Assembly: GCF_028771845.1 (NCBI RefSeq)
Contig: NZ_CP118270.1
Span: 2,604,001-2,668,000 of the forward strand
Direction: 5' to 3'
From: Paenibacillus marchantiae
Lineage (GTDB): Bacteria; Bacillota; Bacilli; Paenibacillales; Paenibacillaceae
Length of the DNA stretch: 64,000 nucleotides
Position 1 is the first letter of the stretch; every line of letters begins with the position of its first letter. The translations under genes and the position numbers were made by a program. The notes below the pieces were generated by a model, which had not been told where the DNA came from, did no database searches, and was given only the letters and a program-made list of their open reading frames with translations. Shown piece by piece: positions 8,980-17,679 of the stretch.

Positions 8980-9267
8980 ATGGCCATCCTTTTACCGCAA
9001 CAATTTTATGCCTTAGATGCAAGCGTGGGTAAATCGTATTATGAAAACCTCGCTGGAGGCACGAATGCCAGCATCACGGTGAACAATTTTGGTACTGCCC
9101 CGGTAGATCTGGTTGTGACTCGTGTTAACGCTTCAGTGATCACGTATATGATCCCAGCTGGCAACAGCCTTACGTTGTCTGTTGATTTGCTGCTCGTAGC
9201 TGCTTTGTTGACTACTCCGTCAGGTGCTTCAACAGGCACAATTCAAATCGCAACATCTGATTTCTAA
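8980..9267 (+). CDS. Small beta-jellyroll protein resembling endospore appendage (Ena) subunits
   Basis: A 95-residue protein without signal peptide or cysteine, starting at ATG 8980 behind a near-perfect AAAGGAGGTGA site. The pattern of alternating hydrophobic strands, with NNFGTAPVDLVVTRV, then YMIPAGNSLTLSV and a closing SGASTGTIQIATSDF, is like the jellyroll core of DUF3992/Ena spore-fibre subunits, in which a VPxGxSxxxTV strand and a GxxxGxYxI end are usual. This is a pattern judgement, not a database match. S-type Ena proteins use cysteines for cross-links and this one has none, so an F-type or unrelated fibre/coat protein is possible. Monocistronic, with its own terminator. Confidence 0.5.
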   Translation: MAILLPQQFYALDASVGKSYYENLAGGTNASITVNNFGTAPVDLVVTRVNASVITYMIPAGNSLTLSVDLLLVAALLTTPSGASTGTIQIATSDF

Positions 9268-9287
9268 TGAATGTAGCGTGCTTTGTG

Positions 9288-9325
9288 AACCTCTGTCGGA
9301 CATGTTGTCGGCAGAGGTTTTTCTT
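9288..9325 (+). terminator. Terminator after the jellyroll protein
   Basis: AACCTCTG / CAGAGGTT with inner complementary bases and a T-rich tail. Confidence 0.88.
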
Positions 9326-9502
9326 TTTATTTATGGATGCATCATATCGATTCAATCAAGAAACAGCCTCAGAAATTGTATGTGCGACCCCAGTGATATA
9401 ATAGGTTTAGATCAAATTTTTGTTTACATAGGTTACTATTCAAGTAATTTATATTAGGAACATCGTGAAGACTAATGTTGTGAAACAGGAGGTTATTGGA
9501 CG

Positions 9503-10000
9503 ATGAAAAGACCAACGTTTCTTGAAACCGAGCGGCTTGTTTTCTCGACATGGAATGAAGAAGACCGTGCTCTGGCTTCCGCTCTATGGGGAGATCATGA
9601 GGTATCGAAGTGGATTAGCAGCAAAGGATTTCTGAGCGAGGATGAAGTGGAAGCGAGATTGACTCAGGAATTAAAAAGGCAAGAAGATGTGGGAGTGCAA
9701 TACTGGCTGTTTGTTGGTTGCTGTGGCTTGCGCCCGTATTCTCCGGAAGAAGAGATATATGAACTGGGATTTCATCTAACCCGGGATCATTGGGGCAAGG
9801 GCTACGCCATGGAGGCGGCACGGGCGGTGATTGACTATGCATTTGGCGAACTGAAGGCTAAAGCGTTGTTTGCCGGGCATCATCCGGATAATGAAGTGTC
9901 ACGTCACATGCTGTCCAAGCTGGGCTTTGAGTATGTACGGGATGAGCGTTATGAACCGACAGGACTGATGCGCCCGTCCTATTTGCTGAAAAAGGAATAA
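9503..10000 (+). CDS. GNAT N-acetyltransferase (RimJ/RimL-type)
   Basis: A 165-residue acetyl-CoA-dependent acetyltransferase. TERLVFSTWNEED at the N-terminus, GFHLTRDHWGKGYAMEAAR (acetyl-CoA pyrophosphate loop, residues about 92-110) and the C-terminal NEVSRHMLSKLGFEYV are diagnostic of the RimJ/RimL-like group that modifies ribosomal protein termini or small molecules. AGGAGG precedes ATG by 10 bases. It is a single gene; the acceptor substrate cannot be told. Confidence 0.9.
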   Translation: MKRPTFLETERLVFSTWNEEDRALASALWGDHEVSKWISSKGFLSEDEVEARLTQELKRQEDVGVQYWLFVGCCGLRPYSPEEEIYELGFHLTRDHWGKGYAMEAARAVIDYAFGELKAKALFAGHHPDNEVSRHMLSKLGFEYVRDERYEPTGLMRPSYLLKKE

Positions 10001-10114
10001 ATATGTTCCAAAATGCAGCACAACGTCTTTAAATATATAGCATAAATGGATGGATAGCAGCGGTGACCGTCATTTTTTGGTAAAGGGGTTTTCATCGTTT
10101 TTTTATTTCATTTT

Positions 10115-10218
10115 CAGCTTCTATTAAGGTAGCAGAGGTAAGATAATTCTTGTAAACCCCTTCTCGTGTTAGATAGATGTGTGACTGACCTCGCCGGACG
10201 CCGGTGAGGTATTTTTTT
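10115..10218 (+). ncRNA. Repeated structured intergenic RNA element, copy 2
   Basis: Second copy of the element at 7201-7308. The core again shows AAGA-TAAT-TCTT and the flanking GAGGT/ACCCC arm, the invariant TTCTCGTGTTA-ATAGATGTGTGACT stretch and a terminator stem CCTCGCCGG/CCGGTGAGG followed by T7. It lies 114 bases after the GNAT stop and ends 70 bases upstream of the -35 box of the rhaD promoter, so it is not part of the rhaD leader. A small RNA gene or conserved 3' element is the best reading. Confidence 0.5.
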
Positions 10219-10241
10219 GCTTATTTTTATAAATATACACA

Positions 10242-10309
10242 AAACAAACATAAACAAAATAAATGAAGTGTTTTTATCTGTGAATCATTGACTTATAAAG
10301 ATAAACAAA
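10242..10309. promoter_or_regulatory. Direct repeats of AAACAAA flanking the rhaD promoter
   Basis: AAACAAA at 10242, TAAACAAA at 10251 and TAAACAAA at 10302 lie around the rhaD promoter. DeoR-type rhamnose repressors bind A-rich direct repeats of this general kind. This is a candidate operator only. Confidence 0.35.
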
Positions 10310-10317
10310 GGTATAAT
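10288..10317 (+). promoter_or_regulatory. Sigma-A promoter of rhaD
   Basis: TTGACT (10288-10293), an 18-base spacer and a perfect TATAAT (10312-10317). It gives a leader of about 65 bases before the rhaD start. Confidence 0.8.
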
Positions 10318-10387
10318 GAATGTGAAAAAAGGAACTTACTATGTACGTGATGGGCATTCTATTTTTTATCATGAGGAGAGAATGATG

Positions 10388-11239
10388 ATGAACGTGACCC
10401 TTACCAATGAAACAACGCAGGCTGCAGGCTTCCATATCCCATTTGTTCGTGAGATGGCGGAGATTACTCAACATATGTGGAAAAACGGGTGGGATGAACG
10501 CAATGGTGGCAATGTCAGCTACCTGCTGGGGGAAGAGGAAGTTGCCCAATATATCGATATCAACCATGTGATCCGCAAGATCAAACCAGCATTTTCGATG
10601 CATGAGCTGGCAGGCAAGTATTTTATTGTGACTGCTTCGGGCAAATATTTCAAAAATGTACTGGCTGATCCGGAGAGCAATCTGGGGTTGCTACGAGTAT
10701 CGAATGATGGACAGGAGCTGGAAGTGCTGTGGGGGCTAAAGTCGGGAGCGAACCCAACGAGTGAATTGCCTACGCATTTTATGAGTCATATCGAACGTCT
10801 GAAAGTCGACTCGAAACACCGGGTTGTGATGCACAACCATGCGACCAATGTGCTGGCGATGACCTTTATCCATGAGTTGGATGAAATGAAATTTACAAAG
10901 ACGCTGTGGCAGATGTGTACGGAATGCGTTGTCGTATTTCCTGACGGTGTTGGTATTATTCCGTGGATGGTGCCTGGATCGAATGAAATTGGACGGGAAA
11001 CGGCTGAGAAAATGAAGGAATACCATGCGGTCATTTGGCCGCAGCATGGGATTTTTGGAACAGGTACAACGATTGATGAAGCCTTTGGCCTCATTGAGAC
11101 TATTGAGAAAGCGGCTCAGGTGTATATGCAGGTTGCAGGTCATGAGATCAGACAGAGAATTACGGATGAGCAGCTAGCTACATTGGCCCAAGCTTTCGGT
11201 GTCACTCCACGTCCTGGTATATTGGGCATAGAAGTTTGA
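10388..11239 (+). CDS. rhaD: Rhamnulose-1-phosphate aldolase
   Basis: A 283-residue class II aldolase that splits L-rhamnulose 1-phosphate into dihydroxyacetone phosphate and L-lactaldehyde. [13 protein letters not shown] near the N-terminus, GSGK-like [18 protein letters not shown] with the catalytic Glu, MHNHATN (two zinc-binding His), [13 protein letters not shown] and [10 protein letters not shown] (third zinc His) follow the E. coli RhaD pattern closely, and the length is normal (274 in E. coli). Three adjacent ATGs (10382, 10385, 10388) follow GAGGAG; the last has the best spacing. The rest of the rhamnose pathway (rhaA, rhaB, regulator) is not next to it, so it is a solitary member of the regulon. 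Confidence 0.93.
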   Translation: MNVTLTNETTQAAGFHIPFVREMAEITQHMWKNGWDERNGGNVSYLLGEEEVAQYIDINHVIRKIKPAFSMHELAGKYFIVTASGKYFKNVLADPESNLGLLRVSNDGQELEVLWGLKSGANPTSELPTHFMSHIERLKVDSKHRVVMHNHATNVLAMTFIHELDEMKFTKTLWQMCTECVVVFPDGVGIIPWMVPGSNEIGRETAEKMKEYHAVIWPQHGIFGTGTTIDEAFGLIETIEKAAQVYMQVAGHEIRQRITDEQLATLAQAFGVTPRPGILGIEV

Positions 11240-11286
11240 TGGATCGAAATCGTATAAAAGAAAGAGCTACAACACAGCCTAATATG

Positions 11287-11328
11287 AATGGTCTTTGGTT
11301 TATTAAACCGAAGGCCATTTCCTTTTTT
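11287..11328 (+). terminator. Terminator after rhaD
   Basis: AATGGTCTTTGGTTT and AAACCGAAGGCCATT form a long stem followed by CCTTTTTTT. Confidence 0.92.
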
Positions 11329-11524
11329 TCGGCGAACAAACGCCATTTTGGTTCAAAAACGTTCAAAAAACTGATAAAGCGCGGCTTTGTTATCGATTAT
11401 TGAATCGTAGAATGCATTATCACACGCTGGCGAAATTCGGGTGAAATGACGTATTGTCAATGGCTCAGCGATTTTGCATAATAACAATGCTTCCACAGAT
11501 GAAAGACGGAAGGAAGTTATGATC

Positions 11525-13342
11525 ATGCTTGGCAAAATGAAGAGAATCTTAATAGGCAAGCCAATGAAATCGGCTGAATTGGATGCAGAAAAATTGGGGA
11601 AATGGAAGGCACTTGCCATCCTGTCCTCCGATGCACTATCGTCCGTTGCCTACGGTACGGAGCAGATCTTACTGGTGCTCGTTGCGGCCGGATTCGCCGC
11701 CTTGTGGTACTCTGTTCCAATCTCCATCGCCGTGTTGGGATTACTCGTCATTTTAATTTTTTCCTACCGCCAGACGATTTTTGCTTATCCAACAGGAGGC
11801 GGCGCGTATATCGTAGCCAAGGATAATCTCGGCACGGCTCCGAGCTTGATTGCCGGAGGATCTTTGCTGGTCGATTATATTCTGACTGTTGCGGTAAGTT
11901 CGTCCGCAGGGACCGATGCGATTACATCTGCCTTTCCAATGCTTCATGATTACAGCATCGTCATTGCACTGATCATGATTGTATTTCTGACTATTATGAA
12001 TTTGCGAGGGGTGACGGAATCAGCTTCCGTATTGGCGATCCCCATATATCTGTTTATCTTTTCGATTGCGATTCTGATTATCTCCGGAGGTATCAAATTT
12101 CTGGCTGGTGGCATGGAAGCTGCGGCCCCAGAATTCGGAACGAGTATGTCTCATGTGAGTCTGTTTCTGCTGCTGAAGGCATTCAGCTCGGGTTGTTCGG
12201 CCTTGACCGGGGTTGAGGCGGTGAGTAACGCCATTCCGAACTTCAAGCAGCCTGCGGAGAAAAATGCAGCAGGAACCTTGATGCTTATGGGATGTATTCT
12301 GGGAGCCATGTTTATCGGGATAACGTTACTTGCTTATGGTTACGGGGTGAAGCCTGATCCGAAAGCCACAGTCATTTCCCAGATCGCCGAAGCGACATTT
12401 GGCAGGGGTACGATGTATTTTATTATTCAGGGTGTAACGGCCTTGATTCTGTTCCTGGCAGCGAATACGGCTTATTCTGCTTTCCCGCTGCTGTCCTTCA
12501 TGATGGCAAAGGATAAATATATGCCACATATGTTTATGGTTAGAGGAGACCGCCTTGGCTTCTCGAACGGTATTATTTTTCTCAGTGTGATGTCTGCCTT
12601 GCTGGTTGTTGGATTCAAAGGAAATACGGAAAGCTTGATTCCGCTCTACGCGGTGGGCGTGTTCATTCCATTCACCCTGTCGCAGCTGGGCATGATGATT
12701 CGTTGGATCAAAGTCAAACCATCCGGATGGGGTGTGAAGCTGCTCGTCAATACGATTGGTATGCTGACCACACTGTCGATTACATTGATTTTTATATTCA
12801 CCAAGTTCACACAAACATGGGTTATCTTTATTTTCCTGCCACTCGTCGTTTATGTGTTCATGCGCATTCACCGTCATTACTGTAACATCGCGGATGAATT
12901 GAGGATTGATATCAAGCTGGAGAAACCGGTGAGAAAGGGCAATACCATCGTCATTCCGGTGGCTGGCATTACAAGGGTGGTCATGAATACAATCTCTTAC
13001 GCCCAGACGATGTCAGATCACGTGGTTGCCTTGTATATCGGGTTCGATGATGAAGCCATTCGCAAGATGGAGCAGAAGTGGGAAGAATGGAACCCTGGCG
13101 TTCGCCTGGTTGTCATTAAATCAAGATACCGCAGTATTATGGGACCGCTCAAGAAGTTCATTGATACCGTGGAATGGAAAACGGCCGAGACGGACCATAT
13201 CACGATTCTAATTCCACAGTTCATCACCAAGCATTGGTGGCAAAATGTACTACACAACCAGACCAGCTTCATGATCCGCGCTTATTTGATCAATTACAAA
13301 GACGTGATTGTCACGACTGTGCCGTATCATCTCAATCGTTAA
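11525..13342 (+). CDS. KimA-type APC-superfamily potassium/amino-acid transporter
   Basis: A membrane transporter of 605 residues. About twelve hydrophobic segments fill residues 30-460, and a soluble C-terminal domain of about 145 residues (from VRKGNTIVIPVAGITR) resembles the USP-like cytosolic domain of B. subtilis KimA (607 residues). SSDALSSVAYGTEQI, YRQTIFAYPTGGGAYIV and LIAGGSLLVDYILTVAV are shared with KimA/YdaO, a high-affinity potassium-proton symporter inhibited by c-di-AMP. ATG 11525 is 8 bases after GGAAG; ATG 11519 is too close to that site. In B. subtilis a c-di-AMP riboswitch precedes kimA; I do not find its conserved bases here. Related APC members move amino acids, so the substrate is a strong inference, not proof. 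Confidence 0.85.
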   Translation: MLGKMKRILIGKPMKSAELDAEKLGKWKALAILSSDALSSVAYGTEQILLVLVAAGFAALWYSVPISIAVLGLLVILIFSYRQTIFAYPTGGGAYIVAKDNLGTAPSLIAGGSLLVDYILTVAVSSSAGTDAITSAFPMLHDYSIVIALIMIVFLTIMNLRGVTESASVLAIPIYLFIFSIAILIISGGIKFLAGGMEAAAPEFGTSMSHVSLFLLLKAFSSGCSALTGVEAVSNAIPNFKQPAEKNAAGTLMLMGCILGAMFIGITLLAYGYGVKPDPKATVISQIAEATFGRGTMYFIIQGVTALILFLAANTAYSAFPLLSFMMAKDKYMPHMFMVRGDRLGFSNGIIFLSVMSALLVVGFKGNTESLIPLYAVGVFIPFTLSQLGMMIRWIKVKPSGWGVKLLVNTIGMLTTLSITLIFIFTKFTQTWVIFIFLPLVVYVFMRIHRHYCNIADELRIDIKLEKPVRKGNTIVIPVAGITRVVMNTISYAQTMSDHVVALYIGFDDEAIRKMEQKWEEWNPGVRLVVIKSRYRSIMGPLKKFIDTVEWKTAETDHITILIPQFITKHWWQNVLHNQTSFMIRAYLINYKDVIVTTVPYHLNR

Positions 13343-13513
13343 AAGGCTTCGTCTACACTGGCCAATGGCATGAAAAGAGTATGTTATATGCTTATATGCT
13401 ATCCATTTTCTTTGGGATTCTCTACCGGAAATTTTGCGTTAACATTAAATATCCAGTTTTCTGTTAAATTGATTGAGTTGATATCTAATCGTTGTTCATC
13501 TTCCCTTAACACA

Positions 13514-13562
13514 TAAAGCCGCACGAACGTTCCCGAATCAAGGGAGTTCTTGCGGTTTTTTT
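13514..13562 (+). terminator. Terminator after the KimA-type transporter
   Basis: AGCCGCACGAAC and GTTCTTGCGGTT pair with an inner CCC/GGG stem, followed by T7. The remainder of 13343-13744 holds no gene or clear promoter that I can support. Confidence 0.88.
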
Positions 13563-13744
13563 GCTGTTTGCTGAGCTTGTCATGAAGTCTATTTAACATC
13601 CCTTGTTTGGTAAAGTCGCTTGTCCACGATTAACGCTGCGTTGATTCAGAACGGATGCTGCTGTGACAGTTGGCTTTTACACTAGATAATGTGGGTGATG
13701 AAGTTCACACACCGAATGCGTAGATCAAGGGGGAAGAAAATCCG

Positions 13745-14707
13745 ATGAGTGAGCTTGACAACCGGATCGGCTTGCCTGCTGCCAGACGGCGCGTATGGGG
13801 TACAAGTCAGCGCCGGACAGCTTCGCTGCGTGTGCAGCGGATGCGGGAGAATATGCTGGCCTATGGTTTCCTGGCACCATCGCTGCTTTTATTTGCAGTG
13901 TTTCTGTTTTATCCGATGTTCAAGTCGGTGTACCTGAGTCTGCATTCCACTGACCCTACCGGACAGATTGCAGCTTATGTGGGACTGGACAATTTCAAGG
14001 CAGTATTCCAGTCCGGACTGTTCCTGCAAGGCATGAAAGTGACGTTGCTATTTGTCCTGTTTACCGTGCCAACCGGCATGCTGGCAGCTCTGATTCTAGC
14101 GGCATTAACACACAACCGTTTCAAGGGAATGCGTATATTCCAGTTTGTATTCTCTCTGCCCGTGGTATTGTCTGTCGGTTCATCGGCGGTCATCTGGAAG
14201 TTCCTGTTCCATCCGACCTTGGGCATGCTGAATTATTTATTGGGAAAAGTTGGAATCGATCCAATTCCCTGGCTGACCAGCCCGGATTGGGCCTTAATAT
14301 CGATCTCCATTATGACGATTTGGATGAATCTCGGATTCAATTACATTATTCTATCCAGCGGATTACAGGGCATCCCGGATGAAATTTATGAGAGCGCGAA
14401 GATTGATGGCGCAGGTCCTTTACTTACTTTTCGCAAAATCTCGATGCCACTGCTGTCGCCAACCCTGTTTTTCGTCACAGTTGTATCGATCATTGGTGCG
14501 TTCCAATCATTTGGTCAAATCAACATTCTAACCCGTGGTGGCCCGATGGACAGCACCAATGTATTCGTATATTCCATCTATCAGGAAGCCTTTGTTAATT
14601 TCCGCTTTGGGACGGGCAGTGCGCAGGCGCTTATCCTGTTCGCGGTCATTATGCTGCTGACCCTGATTCAGTTCAAATGGGTGGAAAGGAAAGTGCATTA
14701 CCAATGA
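13745..14707 (+). CDS. Carbohydrate ABC transporter permease (UgpA/MalF type)
   Basis: A 320-residue inner-membrane permease with six predicted membrane helices beginning near residue 40 after a basic N-terminus. The EAA loop that docks the ATPase is clear: YESAKIDGAGPLLTFRKISM (about residues 219-238). ATG 13745 lies downstream of AAGGGGG. It overlaps the next permease by the ATGA motif at 14704-14707, so the two are translationally coupled. With the downstream permease and lipoprotein it forms a sugar importer (CUT1 family). Confidence 0.93.
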   Translation: MSELDNRIGLPAARRRVWGTSQRRTASLRVQRMRENMLAYGFLAPSLLLFAVFLFYPMFKSVYLSLHSTDPTGQIAAYVGLDNFKAVFQSGLFLQGMKVTLLFVLFTVPTGMLAALILAALTHNRFKGMRIFQFVFSLPVVLSVGSSAVIWKFLFHPTLGMLNYLLGKVGIDPIPWLTSPDWALISISIMTIWMNLGFNYIILSSGLQGIPDEIYESAKIDGAGPLLTFRKISMPLLSPTLFFVTVVSIIGAFQSFGQINILTRGGPMDSTNVFVYSIYQEAFVNFRFGTGSAQALILFAVIMLLTLIQFKWVERKVHYQ

Positions 14708-15525
14708 GGACACCATGGACCAAAACATTGCTGTATGTGTTGCTTACAATCTGTGCGGCACTTGTACTGTATCCGGTGCTGTACACCTTTTTCATGGCGG
14801 TCATGACGCCGGAGGATGCCAGTGCGTATCCGCCTCATATCATCCCGCAATCGATAGACCTGTCCAATTTCACGGAAGTATTCGATATCGTTCCGATTGG
14901 TTCGTTTATCGGCAATACATTCCTGGTGGCAGGACTGACGATGCTTGGTCAGCTTGTTACAGCGAGTATGGCGGCCTATGCATTCGCGAAAATGGAGTTT
15001 AAAGGCAAGAACGTCATCTTTAGCATGTTTGTGGCGACGATGATGATTCCTTGGGAAGTCACCATGATCCCGAACTATCTGACGGTGCGCAGTTGGGGCT
15101 GGCTCGATACGTATCAGGGACTGACCATTCCGTTCCTGGCAACAGCGTTCGGTACATTCCTGCTGAGACAATTCTTCATGCAGCTGCCCAAGGAACTGTT
15201 TGAAGCAGCGAAGATCGATGGCTGTGGGCATATCCGGTATTTTGTGTCCCATGTCCTGCCATTGTCTCGCCCGGCACTTGGAACATTGGCAATCTATTCG
15301 TTCCTGAGCATGTACAACTCCTATCTGTGGCCACTGCTTGTTACAAATACTCCAGAGATGAGGACGGTACAGATCGGGATCTCGATGCTGGAGTTCCAGG
15401 AATCCACAGCATGGAATCTGGTGTTTGCCGGCACAGCGCTTGTTATTTTACCGTCGCTGCTGCTTCTGGTCTTCGGTTTGAAACAGCTTGTCCGCGGTAT
15501 GGCCGCAGGCGCGCTGAAGGGTTGA
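14704..15525 (+). CDS. Carbohydrate ABC transporter permease (UgpE/MalG type)
   Basis: A 273-residue permease with six membrane helices and the EAA loop FEAAKIDGCGHIRYFVSHVL (about residues 168-187). The start is ATG 14704, overlapping the stop of the first permease (ATGA), which implies coupling; a longer frame from 14677 has no site. It would pair with the UgpA-like permease to make the transmembrane channel. No ATPase gene is in the operon, so a shared MsmX/UgpC-like ATPase encoded elsewhere is expected, as is usual for CUT1 systems in Firmicutes. Confidence 0.93.
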   Translation: MRTPWTKTLLYVLLTICAALVLYPVLYTFFMAVMTPEDASAYPPHIIPQSIDLSNFTEVFDIVPIGSFIGNTFLVAGLTMLGQLVTASMAAYAFAKMEFKGKNVIFSMFVATMMIPWEVTMIPNYLTVRSWGWLDTYQGLTIPFLATAFGTFLLRQFFMQLPKELFEAAKIDGCGHIRYFVSHVLPLSRPALGTLAIYSFLSMYNSYLWPLLVTNTPEMRTVQIGISMLEFQESTAWNLVFAGTALVILPSLLLLVFGLKQLVRGMAAGALKG

Positions 15526-15675
15526 TTAAGTTAAGAGTGTATGGATTTAACGGGTTAGTGGTTTGGATACCCAGGAGCGAATAAACAAGGCCTCACTCTT
15601 GAAATAAGTTCTTTAAAGGCTGCAAAAGCAGTGGAGGGGACGAAATCGATTCTGTAGAAGCGAAGCGTTCGCCTT

Positions 15676-15723
15676 TATCACCGGATTTTCTCCTTTGAGG
15701 GAGATGAAAAAAATCCGGTGATA
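15676..15723. other. Large intercistronic stem-loop between permease and binding-protein genes
   Basis: TATCACCGGATTTT (15676-15689) and AAAATCCGGTGATA (15710-15723) are perfect 14-base inverted repeats, with an inner CTCC/GGAG pair. The stem sits in the 293-bp gap between the second permease and the lipoprotein gene. It could stabilise or attenuate the mRNA so that the binding protein is made in excess, or be a dispersed palindromic repeat of the genome. No T run follows, so it is not a standard terminator. Confidence 0.7.
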
Positions 15724-15818
15724 ACAGCGATCGAAAGAACGATTCGTAACCATAACGGCCACCTTGCAGAAATTAAAGCACTTATTGTGACGTGAGCCCC
15801 AAAAAAAGGAGAGCGATT

Positions 15819-17192
15819 ATGATCGGGTTTCGTTTGAAAAAAAGAGGAACATTTGCATTGATGTTGGCTGCACTTATGCTGGTATTGTCCGCTTGTGGCG
15901 GAAAAACCGAAACAACAAGCACAACGGGCGGAGCGCAGGCAGATGCTGCAGCTGCTGAACCGGTACAACTGACGTGGTGGCATTCGATGTCGGGTGCAGG
16001 GGAGAAAGCCATTAATCAACTCGCTTCCGATTTCAACGCAAGTCACCCGGACATTCAGGTGAAGGCAATCTATCAAGGGAAATATGATGAGAGCCTGAAC
16101 AAACTCAAAGCTTCCATGGGTTCGGACAGTGGTCCGGATATTATCCAAGTGTACGAGATCGGCAGCAAGTTTATGATCGATTCGGGCATGATTACGCCGG
16201 TACAGCAATTTATCGATAAAGATAAGTTCGATCTGTCCCAATTGGAGCCCAATATCATCCGTTATTACACCATCGATGGCAAATTAAATGCGATGCCGTT
16301 CAACACATCGAACCCGATTCTGTATTACAACAAAGATATGTTCAAAGCTGCTGGTCTGGACCCGGAGAACCCGCCTAAGACATATGAAGAGTTTGAGCAA
16401 GCAGCTAAAGCACTGGCGAAAGACGGTAAACCAGGTGCATCCATGGCCATCTATGGCTGGTTTATGGAACAGTTCTTTGCGAACCAGAATGCAGATTATG
16501 TAAACAATGGTAACGGAAGAACCGGTGCAGCGACTGAATCCATGCTGAACTCCGAAGCTGGTGTGAAGACTTTGACATGGTGGAAAAAGATGATGGACGA
16601 GAAAACCGTCTCTAATCTGGGACGCAGCACTGACGATACGACCGCTGCGTTTACCGCACAGCAAATCGGTATGACGCTGGATTCCACCGCTGGATTGCGC
16701 AAAATTGTAGAGGGTGCTGGTGGCAAGTTTGAGCTGGGAACAGGCTTCCTGCCACGTCCAGCAGATGCCAAAGAAGGCGGCGTCGTTGTTGGTGGCGCAA
16801 GCTTGTATATCATGAACAACAAATCCGAAGCTCAACAGCAAGCCGCTTGGGAGTTTATCAAGTACCTGGCTACACCTAAGGTACAAGCCAACTGGAGTGT
16901 TGCGACAGGATACTTCCCTATTACGACAGCAGCCTACGATGAGCAAGTATTAAAGGATAATATGGCGAAGTACCCGCAATTCCAGACAGCAGTCGACCAA
17001 TTGCACGCTTCCGCTGATTCGACAGCAACATCCGGGGCTGTAATGGGTGTATTCCCCGAAGCCCGTCAAATTGTCGAAGGAGCGATCGAGACAGTTCTGA
17101 ATGGACAAGGTACACCGCAAGACGTATTGGATGCAGCAGCGAAGCAAATTACAGACAAGATTGGGCAGTATAACAGCACGGTGAAGAAGTAA
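15819..17192 (+). CDS. Sugar ABC transporter substrate-binding lipoprotein (UgpB-like)
   Basis: A 457-residue extracellular lipoprotein of the family-1 solute-binding fold. The signal peptide ends in the lipobox LVLSAC with lipidated Cys26, followed by a Thr/Ala-rich linker. VQLTWWHSMSGAGEKAINQL at the mature N-terminus and later GGASLYIMNNKS resemble glycerol-3-phosphate/oligosaccharide binders of the UgpB type. AAGGAGAG is 5 bases before ATG 15819; the GTG at 15792 has no site. It captures the sugar for the two upstream permeases; the actual sugar is unknown. Confidence 0.92.
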   Translation: MIGFRLKKRGTFALMLAALMLVLSACGGKTETTSTTGGAQADAAAAEPVQLTWWHSMSGAGEKAINQLASDFNASHPDIQVKAIYQGKYDESLNKLKASMGSDSGPDIIQVYEIGSKFMIDSGMITPVQQFIDKDKFDLSQLEPNIIRYYTIDGKLNAMPFNTSNPILYYNKDMFKAAGLDPENPPKTYEEFEQAAKALAKDGKPGASMAIYGWFMEQFFANQNADYVNNGNGRTGAATESMLNSEAGVKTLTWWKKMMDEKTVSNLGRSTDDTTAAFTAQQIGMTLDSTAGLRKIVEGAGGKFELGTGFLPRPADAKEGGVVVGGASLYIMNNKSEAQQQAAWEFIKYLATPKVQANWSVATGYFPITTAAYDEQVLKDNMAKYPQFQTAVDQLHASADSTATSGAVMGVFPEARQIVEGAIETVLNGQGTPQDVLDAAAKQITDKIGQYNSTVKK

Positions 17193-17282
17193 CTTATTTC
17201 TTGAAATAGGACAAACTTTAGGCTGGATATAGCAAAGTTGAAATGTATGGCTTAACTTAGGATTTCATAACGAGTGAGACGT

Positions 17283-17317
17283 ATGCGATGGTCAACCCTG
17301 ACTGTCGCATCGTTTTG
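17283..17317 (+). terminator. Probable terminator of the sugar ABC operon
   Basis: ATGCGATGGTCA and TGACTGTCGCAT form a stem with two G-U pairs around ACCC, followed by CGTTTTG. Bases 17318-17679 are very AT-rich, carry the promoter side of the next gene and contain no other recognised element. Confidence 0.65.
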
Positions 17318-17679
17318 CTGTGAAAATATCTTGAACAAAATTGCTTTAAGGCGAATTGGCTATAGGGATATCTAGCAATATATGTCGAATACAGAGATCC
17401 ACATCTTTATTATGTCAGTTTAAGTTACTCAATATAGGTTTTTATACACAGAAATTCACTATAAAAGTAATAAATCTGACATATAAAAGCTGTGAAGTAG
17501 TACTTTTTTACCTATTTTTATTTTTTTTCATCAATTTTGTGATGTTTGTGTTCTATTTTATATCATTTAAAAAGAATATTGTTTACACGTAATAGAAGTT
17601 CAGTTATCTTATATTTGAACTAATGTACAAGCTTCATGAACAAATGATTATGAATTTAAAACATGGAGGTAGGTAAAAG

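Noticed and set aside
11321..11524. Possible c-di-AMP (ydaO) riboswitch before the KimA-type gene
   Set aside because: The conserved GGGGAACC-like and GAAGCC...ACAGCUAAC blocks are not seen; similarity is limited to a few bases.
13399..13599. A 66-residue minus-strand frame
   Set aside because: It runs through the terminator hairpin, has no ribosome binding site at its start and shows no family similarity.
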